Positions 1 to 12,064 of a stretch of 64,000 nt of DNA are shown here, one piece after another. The DNA is from Scilla litardierei (taxonomy: Eukaryota > Streptophyta > Magnoliopsida > Asparagales > Asparagaceae): positions 19,540,214 to 19,604,213 of the forward strand of contig CM061138.1 in the NCBI GenBank assembly GCA_030789695.1, in the 5' to 3' direction. The stretch's first letter is position 1. Every line of letters begins with the position of its first letter. A model generated the notes under the pieces. It was not told the origin of the DNA, did not search any database, and saw only the letters and a list, made by a program, of their open reading frames with translations. Made by a program: the position numbers and the translations under genes.

Positions 1-1864
1 AACTCTCTTGGTTTTTATTTTATTATATCTTTCATAGGATATATGTCCCAAAAAGCTATCATGTTAATAAAGGAAATAAGGATGAAATCCCTAAGGGTAT
101 GTTGTCACACAATCCATAGCAACATAGCCCAAAATTTCCTTTGCCAATCGTATGGTTTTCGTAACTATAACCAGGGAACCTGATGCATCAGATTATATAA
201 TTTTTGTAAGTGAGTCAAGCTCATCTTACTTGATTACTTCATGGTTTCAGCGAAATAAACCTCTAAGCTATAGTGTGTTGATTATAACATACAATTTTAT
301 TTATTTATATTTGTGTTTATATACTACTCATTTAGCCCACAGGTTTGATATCTTTTGATATCAGGACTTCTAGTCCAAACACTTCACATTTCATAAATGA
401 GTTCAACTCAACTTATTATTGCCTCGTTCCACATTATTGGCCAATCTCTACGTTTGCTTCAGGAAACATAAAGTGAAACAATATTTATAATTATCATTTA
501 AACAGCAAAATGAAATGTGATTAATTGTCGACAAGTGTTTTTATCCAAACGCCTCTCCCTATACGTACAATATTTAATAATATTTCAATTTATTCCAGAT
601 TTTCCCCTTCCAACACTTGTTGTGAAGGGTCTGGAAAAGGAAGAGGATTTGGAGATGAGCTCACTTTCTTGTGGTGATATTGTTTAGGGTCTCTAGGAGT
701 TATTTCTCTCTTTGGAGCCTCGTGGTATGTCCTTCCATTTTAATTCAGGAACATCCACTTCTGTTGCTGGTGGATTACATCCATTATTTTTGGTATGTCA
801 ATACTAGCTGGATTTTTAGCAGCATAGATGTTGATTTTGACAATATTCGGTTTGTCCAAAATATGCATGAGAACTGTTTAACAGTTTCATAAGTGTGGAT
901 CTTCATGAACTCATCACGAATCATGATATTTGAAATGATCAACCGAGATCTAATCTCAGGGATGATTGTGACATCCTAATACTGGGAATATAAAGATTTC
1001 TGAATGTGGTGGATCTTCAGGATCTCATCTTCATTATTGAAGCTTTAAATGAGGGCCCATCAATGCACACTCTTATGAGAAGTGATTTTAAATGCTTCCC
1101 CTGTTTGGAGTGCATTTTGATGGTTTATAATGGGGCGATGGGGATGTGTACACATCATGGCACAATCTATAAGGTGTGCTCTAAACGCTTCCCCGTTAGG
1201 GGTTCTCGAAAACTGTTTATATGAGGTAATCAGGCTCATATAAATAGGTTCTAAGGAGGCGTTTTGATGGTATGCAGTGTAATTGTATGTCCCCATACAG
1301 TCACCAACCAACTGGATTTTTAGGGTGTTCGACATTATTCCAGTTGTAAATACTGTTTGATTTCCTAGTGTTATCCAATGTTCCCGCTATTTATTAATGT
1401 GTCTTATTTGCTTTGAAAAAGTTGTACTGCGGTTGGATAATATGTTTGATAATGACCATTTTTAGAGGATATATGGATGAGTACTCTAAGATATATCATC
1501 AGCCATATGCAGGGAGTGGATAAGTCCAACGTTATCCATCAAAATATTCTCAAGAGACCTAAAGGTTTTATTATTTTAGTGATGATAGTAAATATATCGT
1601 CTTAAATTCTTTTGAGGAAGTGAGGAGAGTCAATGTCCACGTGAATGAAGATGATCTCGTATTCATTTTTCTTTTTGAATGCAACAATGAAAGCTTCACC
1701 CTTTTGAAGAATCTTCGGTTTTTCAGTTTTATATGATTGGTTAATGATGTCTTGCATCATTAATCCAAGGTTGACCAAATATAACATACCGAAGTTCAAA
1801 AACTTGGTCGTTTTGGGCATTTTAGGTGCTCCAGTATATATGCTTCCTCTTTTTATGTTTCTTT
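1..1864. other. intergenic, no gene recognised
   Basis: The stretch is AT-rich, and its short open frames show no domain, Cys pattern or codon bias I recognise. It holds a small foldback at about 1182-1266 (listed separately) and a shorter relative of it near 1087-1125. The minus-strand frame at 1602-1997 runs into the neighbouring copia LTR and so is not a clean gene. Confidence 0.5.
1182..1266. repeat. short foldback, MITE-like
   Basis: The ends pair as AAACGCTTCC against GGAGGCGTTT. The centre carries a perfect 10-bp inverted repeat, TTTATATGAG and CTCATATAAA, around a 9-base loop. A shorter relative with AAATGC/GCATTT ends lies just upstream near 1087-1125 and is followed by the same GATGGT sequence. 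This suggests two insertions of one tiny MITE family. No target-site duplication was identified, so the class is open. Confidence 0.35.
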
Positions 1865-2676
1865 TGTGGAGAAGTTGGCTCGATTCTGTGCAGGAGAAGC
1901 AGTCGTTCGGCAGACGGATTATCTTGTGCATAGGTAACTCGACTACGCTCGGATTCGACCTATCTGACTCTGCACAAGTAAGATACAAGGATGTCAAGCA
2001 TGTGGCTTCTACAATGCATTTGGTCGTTCGGTCGTCAGTTCGAGTCTGAGGGTCGAACGCTTGGTACTGGGTCGTTCAGAGTCCGTGTTCGGTTGACCGG
2101 TCGTATAAAGGCTCGAAGGATGAAGGCTCGTATGCGAGGCTCGACACTTGGGTCGTTCGACACAGAAGGAAGGTCGATCTGTCGAAGGGAGCCCATTGGG
2201 ATGCGGCCCACTAGGAAGCGACAGAGGGCCCGCTAGTGTTCGACGCATTGTTTGCGTAAGAGCGGTGATTGGATTGGATGCCGTAATTTTCGGGATCCGT
2301 ATGCTTAAGAATTCCTAGCCAATGATGACACTTATTGTAACCTAGAGTTATAAATATGGGGTTTTAGGTTAGGGGTTCGTGAGGACACTATTGTATCCTT
2401 TGAAAGAGCCGCCATTTGTGAGAGCCGACTTAGAGAGATTGTATTGTGAGCTTTTGGAGAGATCTTGTGTGCTTCTTCTTTGTTAGATGAAGAGAAGATT
2501 TATATTGTTCTCTCCGTTCGTAATAAAGTTCTTTGGTGTTTCCACTTGGCTGTCCACGGCCTAAAAGCAATCTTAACTGTGGTTCTGTTTGTGCTGCTGA
2601 TCTTTCGTCCTCGATCTCCACGATCATGCGTCTTCCGCTGTGCTGTGTTAGTAGAGCTAGGCTACGCCGCACAACA
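1865..2676 (+). repeat. Copia-1 5' LTR
   Basis: The repeat begins TGTGGAGAAG and ends CA just before the primer-binding site, about 812 bp. It matches the 3' LTR at 6974-7765 along its length, and the LTRs at 58170 and 63359. It contains a TATA box and an AATAAA-type signal near 2522. By eye the two LTRs of this element differ at roughly one base in ten, so the insertion is old. Confidence 0.9.
2349..2356 (+). promoter_or_regulatory. LTR TATA box
   Basis: TATAAATA sits about 330 bp before the LTR end. The same motif is kept at 7453-7460 in the 3' LTR and at 58654-58661 in Copia-2, which supports it as the retrotransposon promoter. Transcription would start shortly downstream, in the GGGTTTTAGGTTAGGG context shared by all copies. 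Confidence 0.6.
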
Positions 2677-2678
2677 AA

Positions 2679-2692
2679 TTGGTATCAGAGCT
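2679..2692 (+). other. primer-binding site, initiator Met tRNA
   Basis: TTGGTATCAGAGCT lies two bases after the LTR's terminal CA. It is the standard plant copia priming site, complementary to the 3' end of initiator methionine tRNA, used to start minus-strand cDNA. Confidence 0.9.
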
Positions 2693-2725
2693 GTACGGTG
2701 TTGGAGATCAACGTAGAAGACGAAG

Positions 2726-3570
2726 ATGAGTAGCGGTGGCGATGACGGTTCTCCAAAGGCATCGGCTTCTGGGTATTCTTTATCTTCTCGGACTATTGTG
2801 TCTACACAAAGTTCGAAATTGAGAAGTTTGATGGAAAGATCAACTTCATGTGGAGATGCAAAGTCATGGATATCTTGAACCAACTTGGTCAAGATATCAC
2901 ATTGTACGGGCATGTCCGATCTGGAGTGGAGAACTCTGAATCGGAGTGCATGTGGTACAATCCGCCTGTAATTTTCTAAGGAGAAGAAATACGCATACAT
3001 AGAGGAGACACGTGCAAGCAAGTTCTGGAAGGAGCTCGACGACAAGTACATGAAGAAGAATATACAGAACCGGTTACACTTGAAGAAGAAGCTTTTCGGT
3101 TTGAAATTAGTCGAGGGGGTTTCTATGGAGGAACACTTCGACTACTACAATAAGCTTCTTACCGACCTGAGGAACGTCGACGTGAAGGTTGACGATGAAG
3201 ACAAGGCGATGATTCTCCTCAACTCTCTACCCATCGATTATGAGTACTTGGTGTCGGCTCTTACTTATGGCAAGGAATCGATCACATTTGAAGAGGTGTC
3301 CAATGCTCGGACGAGCAACAAGTTCAGGAAGAACGATGGGGACACATACAACCGAGCTTTAAGCGATGCTCTTATAGTCATAAGGGGTCGTAGTCGTGAG
3401 AAGGGTGGAGATAGAAGGTGGTATTTCAGATCTAAGTCCAGAGACAAGACGAGAGGCCCCCAGCGCAAGGTGGCAAAGGACCAATGTGCTTTCTATAAAG
3501 AAAGAGGACATTGGGTCATAGACTGTCGAAATGGGGAAGAGGAAGCACGGCGCAACTGCCAACGTCGTTA
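2726..3570 (+). pseudogene. Copia-1 gag remnant
   Basis: It begins at an ATG 50 bp after the LTR with MSSGGDDGSPKAS, the same start as Copia-2. A one-base deletion near 2807 relative to Copia-2 shifts the frame. The gag core resumes in the open frame at 3050-3571 (KLFGLKLVEGVSMEEHFDYY). The nucleic-acid-binding knuckle reads CAFYKERGHWVIDC, so the second zinc-binding cysteine has become tyrosine. Gag would form the virus-like particle. This copy is non-functional. Confidence 0.85.
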
Positions 3571-3599
3571 AGGGCGTTGAGGTCGAGGAGTATGTATTG

Positions 3600-4860
3600 G
3601 TCGGTTCTTCGTAGGGCGTGACGTCAGATGGTTGGGTGCTCGACTCTGGGTGCTCGTTCCATATGACGCCACATCGAGAGTGCTTTACGACCTTCAGGGA
3701 AGGTGGTAAGTGTACAGTCTTACTGGGTGATGACCGAGCCTGTAGCACGGCAGCCGTCGGGACAGTGCGGATGAGGATGTGCGACGGTGTTACACGAGAC
3801 ATCGAGGAGGTGCGCTTTGTTTCCGACTTAAGGCGCAATCTCATATCGCTCGGCTCACTCGAATCCAAGGGATGTCGAGTGACCATGGAGAATGGAGCTT
3901 TGAGGGTGACTTGAGGAGCAATGATCGTGATGAAGTGGAAGCGTTAAGGCAACCTCTATTATTTGGATGGCTCGGTCGTAGCTGGCACAACGGCTCTGAC
4001 TCGTGAGGCTGAGGAAGATGACTCAATGTTATGGCACTTGCGACTGGGTCATGTGGGCGAGAAAGCAGTGCAGAAGCTTATTGTTGGGGGTCGTCTAAAG
4101 GGAGCCAATACCGGGAAGATTGAGTTCTGTGAGCACTATGTGTTTAGAAACAGACACGTGCTTCATTTGAGACAGTCATTCACAATACGAAGGCATCGCT
4201 CAACTATGTACACACTGACGTATGGGGCCCGTCTAGGACGGCCTCATTGTGAGGAAAGCACTACTTTGTGTCGTTCATCGACGATTTCTCACGCATGGTG
4301 TGGGTGTTTCTGCTGAAGTCAAAGGATCAAGTTCTTAGCACTTTCATCGAGTGGAAGAAACTGGTCGAGACTCAGACTAGTCGGCGTGTCAAGCGTCTGC
4401 GAAGTGACAACGGTAGTGAGTATAGGTCAGATCTCTTCGAGAAGTTCTGCAAATCGGAAGGGATTTAGAGACACTTCACCGTTGCTGGTACGCCGCAGCA
4501 GAATGTGGTAGCAAAGAGGATGAATCAGACTTTGCTGGAGAAAGTTGGATACCTGCTGTCAACTGCTGACCTATTGAAGGAGTTCTGGGCAGAGGCCCTG
4601 GCGTATACGACCTATTTGGTCAATCGGTTACCATCTGCTGCATTGGAAGGAAGATACCCTTTGGAGGTATGGTTGAAAAAGCCAGTTTCTGACTATGGAT
4701 CACTTCGAGTTTGGGGCTGTCCAAGTTACTATGCCGTGAAGGGAGACAAACTCGATGCTCGATGCTCGATGCTCGAGCCAAGAAAGCTATCTTCTTGGGC
4801 TTCAGCAGTGGTGTCAAGGGATATCGACTATGATGTCCGACACAGAGGAAGGTGATCATG
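3600..4860 (+). pseudogene. Copia-1 protease and integrase remnant
   Basis: The protease active site is intact (WVLDSGCSFHMT, about 3640), but a TAG at 3612-3614 precedes it and a TGA interrupts the frame near 3912. The GAG-pre-integrase motif LWHLRLGHVGEKA follows near 4033. The integrase core spans 4268-4560, with SDNGSEY carrying the second catalytic Asp and a TAG at 4466-4468. An insertion repeats a CTCGATGCT unit near 4750-4775. Stops and frame changes rule out a working polyprotein. Confidence 0.85.
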
Positions 4861-5239
4861 AGCAGAGATGTAACGTTTGATGAGTCGGCGTTACTAAAAG
4901 AGAATGAGCCAAAGGTGGAGGTCGAACACACACAATTGATGCAGCTTTTCGACGTGTCTGATACTCCACAACGGTCGATCGACGACTCAGATCGACCCAC
5001 ACCAGATGTAGCAGAAGGTAGACTCCAGGCCGTCGATGGTGAAGTTGCTGGCTCAAGCTCAGTTGGTGGAGATATCTCGTCTCCAATGGTCGTTCAGTCG
5101 AAGGATTCCATAGTGGTGTCGAGACCGAGGCGTGAAATAAGAAAACCTGTGAGGTACTCGGAGTTAGTTTCATTTGCCTTTCCCGTAATATGTATTGATG
5201 TTTCCAACTTATTTGATGAGGTGGAGCAATCTGAAGACC

Positions 5240-6723
5240 CGAAGCGGTGGAGAAGTGCGATGGACGAAGAGATGGATCATTTGCAAAGAACGACACATGT
5301 GATCCCGTGGAGCTTCCGAAGGGCAAGAAGGAAATTGGGTGTAAATGGGTCTACACCAAGAAGCACGGGGTCGAATCAGGAGATGTTCACTATAAAGCTC
5401 GCCTCAAAGCGGAGGGCTTCACACAGAAAGAAGGTATCGATTACAATGAAATGTTCTCTCCTGTGGTGAAGCATTGCTCGATTCAGATCTTGTTGGCATT
5501 GGTTGCACAGTTCGACCTTGAACTGGTGCAACTGAATGTCAAGACGACATTCTTGCAAGGAGAGTTTGAAGAGGAGATCTATATGGCTCAGCCCGATGGC
5601 TATGAGAGTGTTGACGGTCATGCATGTCGATTGAAGAAGTCACTCTACGGGTTGAAGCAATCATCACGACAGTGGTATAAGCGTTTTGAACGCTTTATGA
5701 CGGATGATCAATGGTATGTTCGCAGTCCCTATGATCATTGCGTATTCTACCGGAAGTTGGTTGACAGGTCCTTCATCTACCTTCTGCTTTATGTCGATGA
5801 TATGCTCATTGCTTCATCGAATAAAGATGAGATTCGGAGATTGAAGTCTCAATTGAGTTCTGCATTTGAGATGAAGGATTTGGGTGAGTCACAGAGGATT
5901 CTTGGAATGACGATCACAAGAGATCGAAGTGGAGGCACCGTTCATCTTTCACAGAGTTGTTATTTGAAGTCTGTTATACATAAATTTGGCTGTGAGAAGA
6001 TGAAGACCGTAGTTACTCTGCTTGCACCTCACTTCAAGCTCAGTGCCAAGCAGTGCCCGAAGAACGAAGATGAGAAGAAGCTCATGACGAGCATACCGTA
6101 TGCCAATACGGTAGGGGCTTTGATGTATGCAATGGCATGTACTCGACCCGATCTATCACTTGCAGTTATCATGGTCAGTAGATACATGCACGACCTGGAA
6201 AGAGAGCACTGACGGGCAGTGCAGTGGATCCTGCGTAACATCAATGGCACAGTCGACGCCAGACTGACATCAGCCGAAGTGTTCTTGATCCGCACACTGT
6301 CGGGTATGTCGATTCCGACTATGCATGCGACTTGGATTGGAGGCAATCGATAACAGGCTATGTCTTCACACTGTCAGCACTCCAATATGTTGGGGGAGTA
6401 TCCTTCAATCTACGGTGGTCTTGTCTACTACGGAGACAGAGTATATGGCATTGACTGAAGCAGTGAAGGAGACGATATGGCTGATGGGTCTGATGGATGA
6501 TCTGGGAGTCTACCAAGAGAGGTACGATGTCCATTGTAATAGCCAGAGTGCAGTGTACTTGGCTAAGAATCAGGTCTTTCATGCTCATACGAAGCATATC
6601 GACGTTAGATTCCACTTTATCAGTGACTATGTGGGAGAAGAAGATGACATCAACTTGTTGAAGATCGGAACAAATGACAACCCGGTGGACATGTTGACGA
6701 AGGTTTATCGGGAGTCTAGTTAA
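5240..6723 (+). pseudogene. Copia-1 reverse transcriptase and RNase H remnant
   Basis: A 321-codon open frame (5247-6212) covers most of the copia RT, including KARLKAEGFTQKEGIDY, SLYGLKQSSRQWY and the catalytic LLLYVDDML at about 5784-5807. It ends at a TGA in the connection region. RNase H resumes at 6325-6723 in another frame (STTETEYMALTEAVKETIW, then HTKHIDVRFHF). RT copies element RNA to cDNA and RNase H removes the RNA. The RT core is among the best-preserved parts of this copy, but it lacks a continuous gag-pol frame. Confidence 0.9.
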
Positions 6724-6973
6724 AGTATTGTTTGGACTTACTCAATATGGTTCCTTAAAGAAGTTGATGTCGGTCCCAGGAGGGGGCATTGAGGCTCAGT
6801 GGAGTCATTTGAGACTCGAGAGAGTCAGCCATTCTCTTAAGGAGATAGTCGTAGCTCTGGCGAAGCATTTGGTTCTTCGGAACAAAATGAGGGGGAACAC
6901 CATTCGATGCTCAATTAAGGCCAGTGAGGGTCGTCTGTTGGACAGAGGCTCGAATCTCGCCAATGTGGAGATT

Positions 6974-7765
6974 TGTGGAGAAGTTGGCTCAATTCGGCAC
7001 ATGAGAAGCAGTCGTTCGCTAGACGAGTTATCTTGTGCAGAGGTAATTTGACTGCGCTCGGATTCGACCTATCTGACTCTCTCACAAGTCAGATACAAGG
7101 ATGCTGAGCATGCGGCTTCTACAATGCATTTGGTCGTTCGGTCGTCAGTTTGAGTCTGAGGGTCGAACGCTCGGCACTGGGTCGTTTGGTCGTAACGTGG
7201 TTAGAGTCCGTGTTCGGTCGATCGATCGTATGAAGGCTCGAAGGATGAATTCTCGTATGCGAGGCTCGGCACTTGGGTCATTCGACACAGAAGGAAGGTC
7301 GATCGGTCGAAGGGAGCCCATTGGGATGCGGCCCACTAGTGTTCGGCACATTGTTTGCGTAGGAGCGGTGATGGGATTGGATGTCGTAATTGTCGGGATC
7401 CGTATACTTAGGAATTCATAGCCAATGATGACACCTATTTGTAACCTAGGGTTATAAATAGGGGGTTTTAGGTTAGGGTTTCGTGAGGACACCATTGATC
7501 CTTTGAGATAGCCGCCATTTAGGAGAGCCAACTTAGAGAGATTGTATTGTGAGCTTTTGGAGAGATCTTGTGTGCTTCTTTTTCGTTGGACGAAGAGAAG
7601 ATTTGTATTGTTCTCTCCTTTCATAATAAAGTTCATTAGTGTTCCCCATTGGCTGTCTACGACCTAAAAGCAATCTTAACTGTGGTTCTGTTTGTGCTGC
7701 TGATCTTTCGTTCTCGATCTCCACGATCTTGCGTCTTCCGCTGTGCTGTGTTGGTATAGCTAGGC
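6974..7765 (+). repeat. Copia-1 3' LTR, truncated end
   Basis: It starts TGTGGAGAAG after a short purine-rich stretch (6961-6973). It follows the 5' LTR until GCTAGGC at 7765 and then diverges abruptly, about 14 bp before the expected CA end. The TATA box is at 7453-7460. The sequence after it (CAATGATCAGG) is unrelated to the 5' flank, so the right edge was deleted or rearranged. Confidence 0.85.
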
Positions 7766-8098
7766 AATGATCAGGGGAGATCTCCGTTGTTACATAGCTC
7801 AGGTCAGAGCAATGTGCCATCGGGCAGTGTCACGATCGAGCATGCATATCCTGAAGTTTTAATTGTATACTCCCACTGGTCGAAAGGCGGCATGGAAAAG
7901 AGGGAGACACCTGGTGGGATCTAGCGGTGAATTCCCCATACAGATATAGACGCCTATCAAAAAGATACTATGAAGGCTTCGGGATCGAGGTCTCATCAGC
8001 GAAGAAGACACATGCCAATCGACGTGGCCTCTTTGAACCGCATCTTTGAACCGCATGCTATAAGAAGTTTAGTGTGATAGTCAAAAGATAATTGCTAT
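7766..8098. other. intergenic, no gene recognised
   Basis: The stretch lies between the truncated copia LTR and a hairpin element. Its moderate GC and short open frames look like transposon or intergenic debris, with no domain I can name. Confidence 0.4.
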
Positions 8099-8236
8099 CT
8101 ACACCGAATGAAATGCGGTGCAGACTACTTTTTTCATAAATGGAATGGAACTTCATTTTGACGTAGTCGCATCGAAATGCTGTTTTCTTTCCATAAATGA
8201 AAAAAAGAGGGCTGCACCTCATTTCATGCGGTGCAG
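8099..8236. mobile_element. hairpin MITE, about 138 bp
   Basis: The left arm (8099-8143) and right arm (8191-8236) are inverted copies of about 45 bp with a loop under 50 bp. The arms begin CTACACCGAATGAAATG and carry the shared core ACTTTTTTCATAAATGG. Each arm has a smaller palindrome (CACCG..CGGTG). No clear target-site duplication is visible, so the superfamily is unassigned. A transcript would fold into a long hairpin of the kind that can feed small-RNA pathways; that is inference. Confidence 0.6.
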
Positions 8237-8574
8237 AAGTTGGGATCTAGTCAAATTGATAGAAAGTTCTTCAAGAAACGTATTGTTGGACAAGAACAGA
8301 TGCGACTCGGACAAGAACAAATGCGACTCTCATTAATGATTCTTGCCATATTTTTTAAAACAAAACCAGTTAGTGCGATTCTCTTTAGGGCCTGTACCTG
8401 AGAATAGATTTGTGGAAAGTTGAGGGGTTGTGGAATCTTGATGAGAAAAAGTTTGGTTTTGTGTTTCTTTTGTTGGAAAGTTGGTTGGAAAGTTGTTTTG
8501 AGAATTTGATGTGGGCCATACAACTTTCCTGTGTTTCTTTTGTTGGGAGTTTGATGTGGGTCCACCGAGAAATA

Positions 8575-8745
8575 ATAATTAACCCGTTAATTAATTAAAT
8601 TAACGTATTTACTAATTAAATAACTAAACTATTTAATACTAAACCATTTAAATGACCCGTTAATTAAACTGTTAGTTTAATTAAATAACTACTAATTAAT
8701 TATTAATTAAACTGTTTAGTGCTTTGTTTAATTAGTTTAATTAAA
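8575..8745. repeat. AT-rich low-complexity tract
   Basis: The tract consists of irregular repetition of TAATTAA and TTTAATTA words with almost no G or C. No coding potential is seen. Confidence 0.7.
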
Positions 8746-8763
8746 ATAGGAATATGGGCCTGA

Positions 8764-8799
8764 GCTGACAGCGCATGAATTTTTTCCTGCGCTGTCAGC
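8764..8799. repeat. perfect 12-bp inverted repeat
   Basis: GCTGACAGCGCA (8764-8775) and TGCGCTGTCAGC (8788-8799) are exact reverse complements around a 12-base loop. Half of the motif recurs at about 8934 (GCGCTGACAG). It may be a terminator-like hairpin or part of an unrecognised repeat. Confidence 0.6.
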
Positions 8800-11584
8800 G
8801 ATTCGGGGCCTCTAAAACAATTTTTTTAAATTTTTTTTGCACTGTGTTCAACAATTTGTTAACTAGCTCCCCACCAATTTTCAAGTCGATCCAACACCGT
8901 TTGAGCCACCGTTCTTCGATTTCAAAAATGTTGCGCTGACAGTTCGAAATTCTGGAGCGGTTTTTTTGAGGTCAACTAGTGAACAAGTTAGAAAAAAGTA
9001 CAAACAGGTGTCTATTTTTTTAAAAAAGAACATGTGAGCTTTATATGAGTAGTTTTGTTGAGGTCAAATAGGCACTGCACATTTCTAGCTTATGTGCATT
9101 TGCCGGGGCTGACTATTTCATCAAGCTACAATAGTCATTTAATATTGTCGTGAACATTGAAATAATACAGTGCTTCTTTTTCTGTAAATTTATAGATGAA
9201 CAAGATCAACTCATATTTTACACTTTGACATGCATGCATGCATAACTTCTACTTGATGTTTTAGATTCCAATTTTTTGTAGGCTTCTTTGGGTTCACACT
9301 CTAAATTTGAAAGATGCTCTTGGATCTGCTTATTTAGAGGAAATTAGTTGATCCAGCCAATATACTTGCATTGCACTGGAATAAAGAAACTTAAATGCAT
9401 GCTAAAATAGCTTTGAAGTGTAGTATAATTGACAAAAACTTGTTCACGAAACATATGTTGCATTAGAACTGGGAGACTTGTATAATGTGTTTCAAAGCAA
9501 AAGAAGTTGGTGGCATTCTTTTGGGTACAAAACTAACAAAACTAAAGAAAGTTAGCAATTGATGTTTAATTCTTTATTTTACATTCCCTACAAGCAATTA
9601 AAGTTTATAATCATATGAGAGTTTTTAAAAGGTAAATCATATGAGAAATGTTGTTATGTGGTCAAAGAGGTAAATTTGTGCAATTTTTGGGGCATCTCAC
9701 TGTTAATTTGGGTCTTTCTTTTTATTTTTCTTATTTAGCTAATGCATTTGTGCCTAGGTGAAGAAAGTATATATTGTTCTTAATAAGTCCATAAACAAAT
9801 CATTATATATCTTTGTCTTTTCAGTAACATATGAAGACCCGGATAATATATTATTGTTTTATCTGTTCAAAATGGTGTGATATTCTTCTGTCTGTAGAAT
9901 GCGGTTAGTAGTTGATGCAACCCCATTTGAATTCATGCTTCCAACCTTCTTCATCTGTTGCTGTGCTACTGAGGTATAGAAGATCGTCATGCTACTTGTA
10001 CCCCTACCTGTAATGGTCTTTTGGATCTCTAAGTCTACTTCAAGATAGCAAGATCTTTCCCATAGTAAACTATCGTCCTTTTATCTTAATGTCCTTGAAA
10101 ACTTAACACCCATTTTCAATCTTTTTCATCCAAAGAACTGAGCATATTAGGATGGATTATTGACTAGAGTTGGGATTTTTTTCCCTTCTATTTTCTTGTT
10201 GACTTCTAAAAAAATCTGTCTTTTTAGTTGGTTTGGTTTGAATGATCATAATCATTATTGTAGATTTTGTTGAACGAGAATCAATGTCTCTGTATGAATT
10301 GAATATTTGTTGATTTCAAGTCAAATTCTACATTTGATTGATTATCTAGGTTTCCTTTTGTATTGAATAATGATAAAATTTGCTAGACAAATGTTAAGTA
10401 CCCAATTGAGTAGTCCACGAGATCTTTTTTCATGATGGCATATTTGCTATTGACGGTGATGTATGGTGCATTATCGAACTCTGTCTGCTTGATTAGCTTA
10501 TACTGGACTTAAAGACTTTTTCTCATGCTAATTTTTTTCTCATGCTAATTTCAGTTACGAAAGAATGAATTCAGATAATATAGACTATGGCACAGAGATA
10601 TTTATGATCAACAAGATTAGTGTTTGCATTTCTAATTTCATTTGACATGAACCTTGAACTTGCTTTAACTTGATTTCCAGTTTTGAGATCTAGTGCTCAA
10701 TGAGTATGTGCAATGTCGTTGGGAGTGACACACGTAGCTTATGTTTTTTTGGGCGAATTCTCTTGCGAATATGCAAATTCAATAGTTATGCTGTGTACTG
10801 GTTATTCTCTTAAACAATGAAGGGAGTGTGAAGAATTTAATGCCAGTTTAACTTCTTGACACAGCCACCATATTCCAAACACTTATTTCCTTTAAACACT
10901 TATTTCATTTAAACCCTTATGGCGTATGCATTGCATCTAATAAATATTACAATTAGAAAAAATTATAATTGTGGTTGAACCAAATAGGGAAGTTGCAAAT
11001 AAAAATTGGCACCCGTTCAGCTTGAAGGCCTAAATTAGCATCAATTTTTTCCCCTTTGATTGACGCTGTTTAGTTCTTGATGCTTCCTTGAGGGGAAACC
11101 TTTGGTCTAACTTCTTCTAGTTGGTGTTGTTGGGAGTTGCATGTGGGCTATTGAAGACTTGTGTACATCTACAACATTCAGGACATGGTAAGTCAAATGT
11201 AGTGGTTAGTGAGGAATTGAAATATTGTCCTTGAAGAACTATATCAGAGTCATAAAAGATAATGTGGTCCAATGTGTGTAACAGCTGTTTTTGGGTGCCA
11301 TTACAATTTTCATTATTTATGCAGGACCGTAGGTCCTGCAAGTACCAGTTAAAACAATATAAAACGAAACAGAAAATTTTATAAATGATTTAATCTTTAA
11401 TCATCCTTCAAGATGGTACAAAAGGATATACTGAAAAGAACTACTAGTCTCTCATTCTGACAATAAAAGGAAACAAGCTAAAAAGTAAATAACAATCTCC
11501 GTATTAATCTGGTCTCAAAAATCAGCACGCTCTTCTGGAAACACTGACTCCTCCAACATTGGAGCCTCCTCGTAAACTGGTTTA
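8800..11584. other. intergenic, no gene recognised
   Basis: About 2.8 kb of AT-rich DNA without long open frames, LTR ends or recognisable protein similarity. The minus frame at 11117-11341 has several cysteines, but no family I recognise and no context. Confidence 0.5.
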
Positions 11585-11926
11585 TGTTAGGATCCAAGAT
11601 AAAAAGACAATTTTTATAGAAAAGTAGTAGCCAAGAACTAGATAATTGAATACAAAAAGGTGTATTCTCCTCCCAAGACGCCGTAGAGGACGTTCGCACT
11701 CGTTTAATCTAAGAACTATTCCTAGGACGCTCAATAGAGAATTATCTCAAATATCAAGCATGCATACAAATGATGGCTAGCCCTATTTTAAATAGAAAAT
11801 AAGAAAACCCTCCTTGCTGTGCGCAAAGTAATTTCTCCATGACTTGCTGTGCGCAAAGTAATTTCTTCATGACTTGCTGTGCGCAAATTAATTTCCTCCC
11901 CTTTTTAGCCGCGCACGGATCTAACA
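11585..11926 (-). repeat. gypsy 3' LTR (copy A)
   Basis: A 342-bp repeat with TGTTAGGATCC at the left and GATCTAACA at the right (+ strand reading). It contains three tandem copies of a roughly 30-bp unit with CTTGCTGTGCGCAAA (11813-11890). On its right the minus strand shows the purine-rich 3' end of the polyprotein. Confidence 0.88.
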
Positions 11927-12064
11927 TTACTCCATCCCTGAAAATCCACCTTGTCCTCAAGGTGGTGCATGGAGTGTTCGTGCCATCCATTTCACGTATT
12001 ACATATCTCCTCCTGGATCAAAAGGATGAAAATGATCTCTACCGCTTTCACTGCCGTTCTGCAG

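Larger units (their letters stand above)
1865..7765 (+). mobile_element. Ty1-copia LTR retrotransposon, decayed (Copia-1)
   Basis: The element has a 5' LTR, a Met-tRNA primer-binding site, gag with a CCHC-type knuckle, aspartic protease, integrase, reverse transcriptase and RNase H in copia order (integrase before RT), then a polypurine-like stretch and a 3' LTR. It is about 5.9 kb, normal for the superfamily. The coding region is broken by several frameshifts and stops. The 3' LTR stops about 14 bp short of the expected end, and no target-site duplication is visible. It is closely related to the element at 58170-64000 and must be immobile by its own proteins. Confidence 0.93.

Noticed and set aside
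1602..1997. 131-codon minus frame as a gene
   Set aside because: Its first third lies within the Copia-1 LTR, so the frame is a chance fusion across the insertion border.
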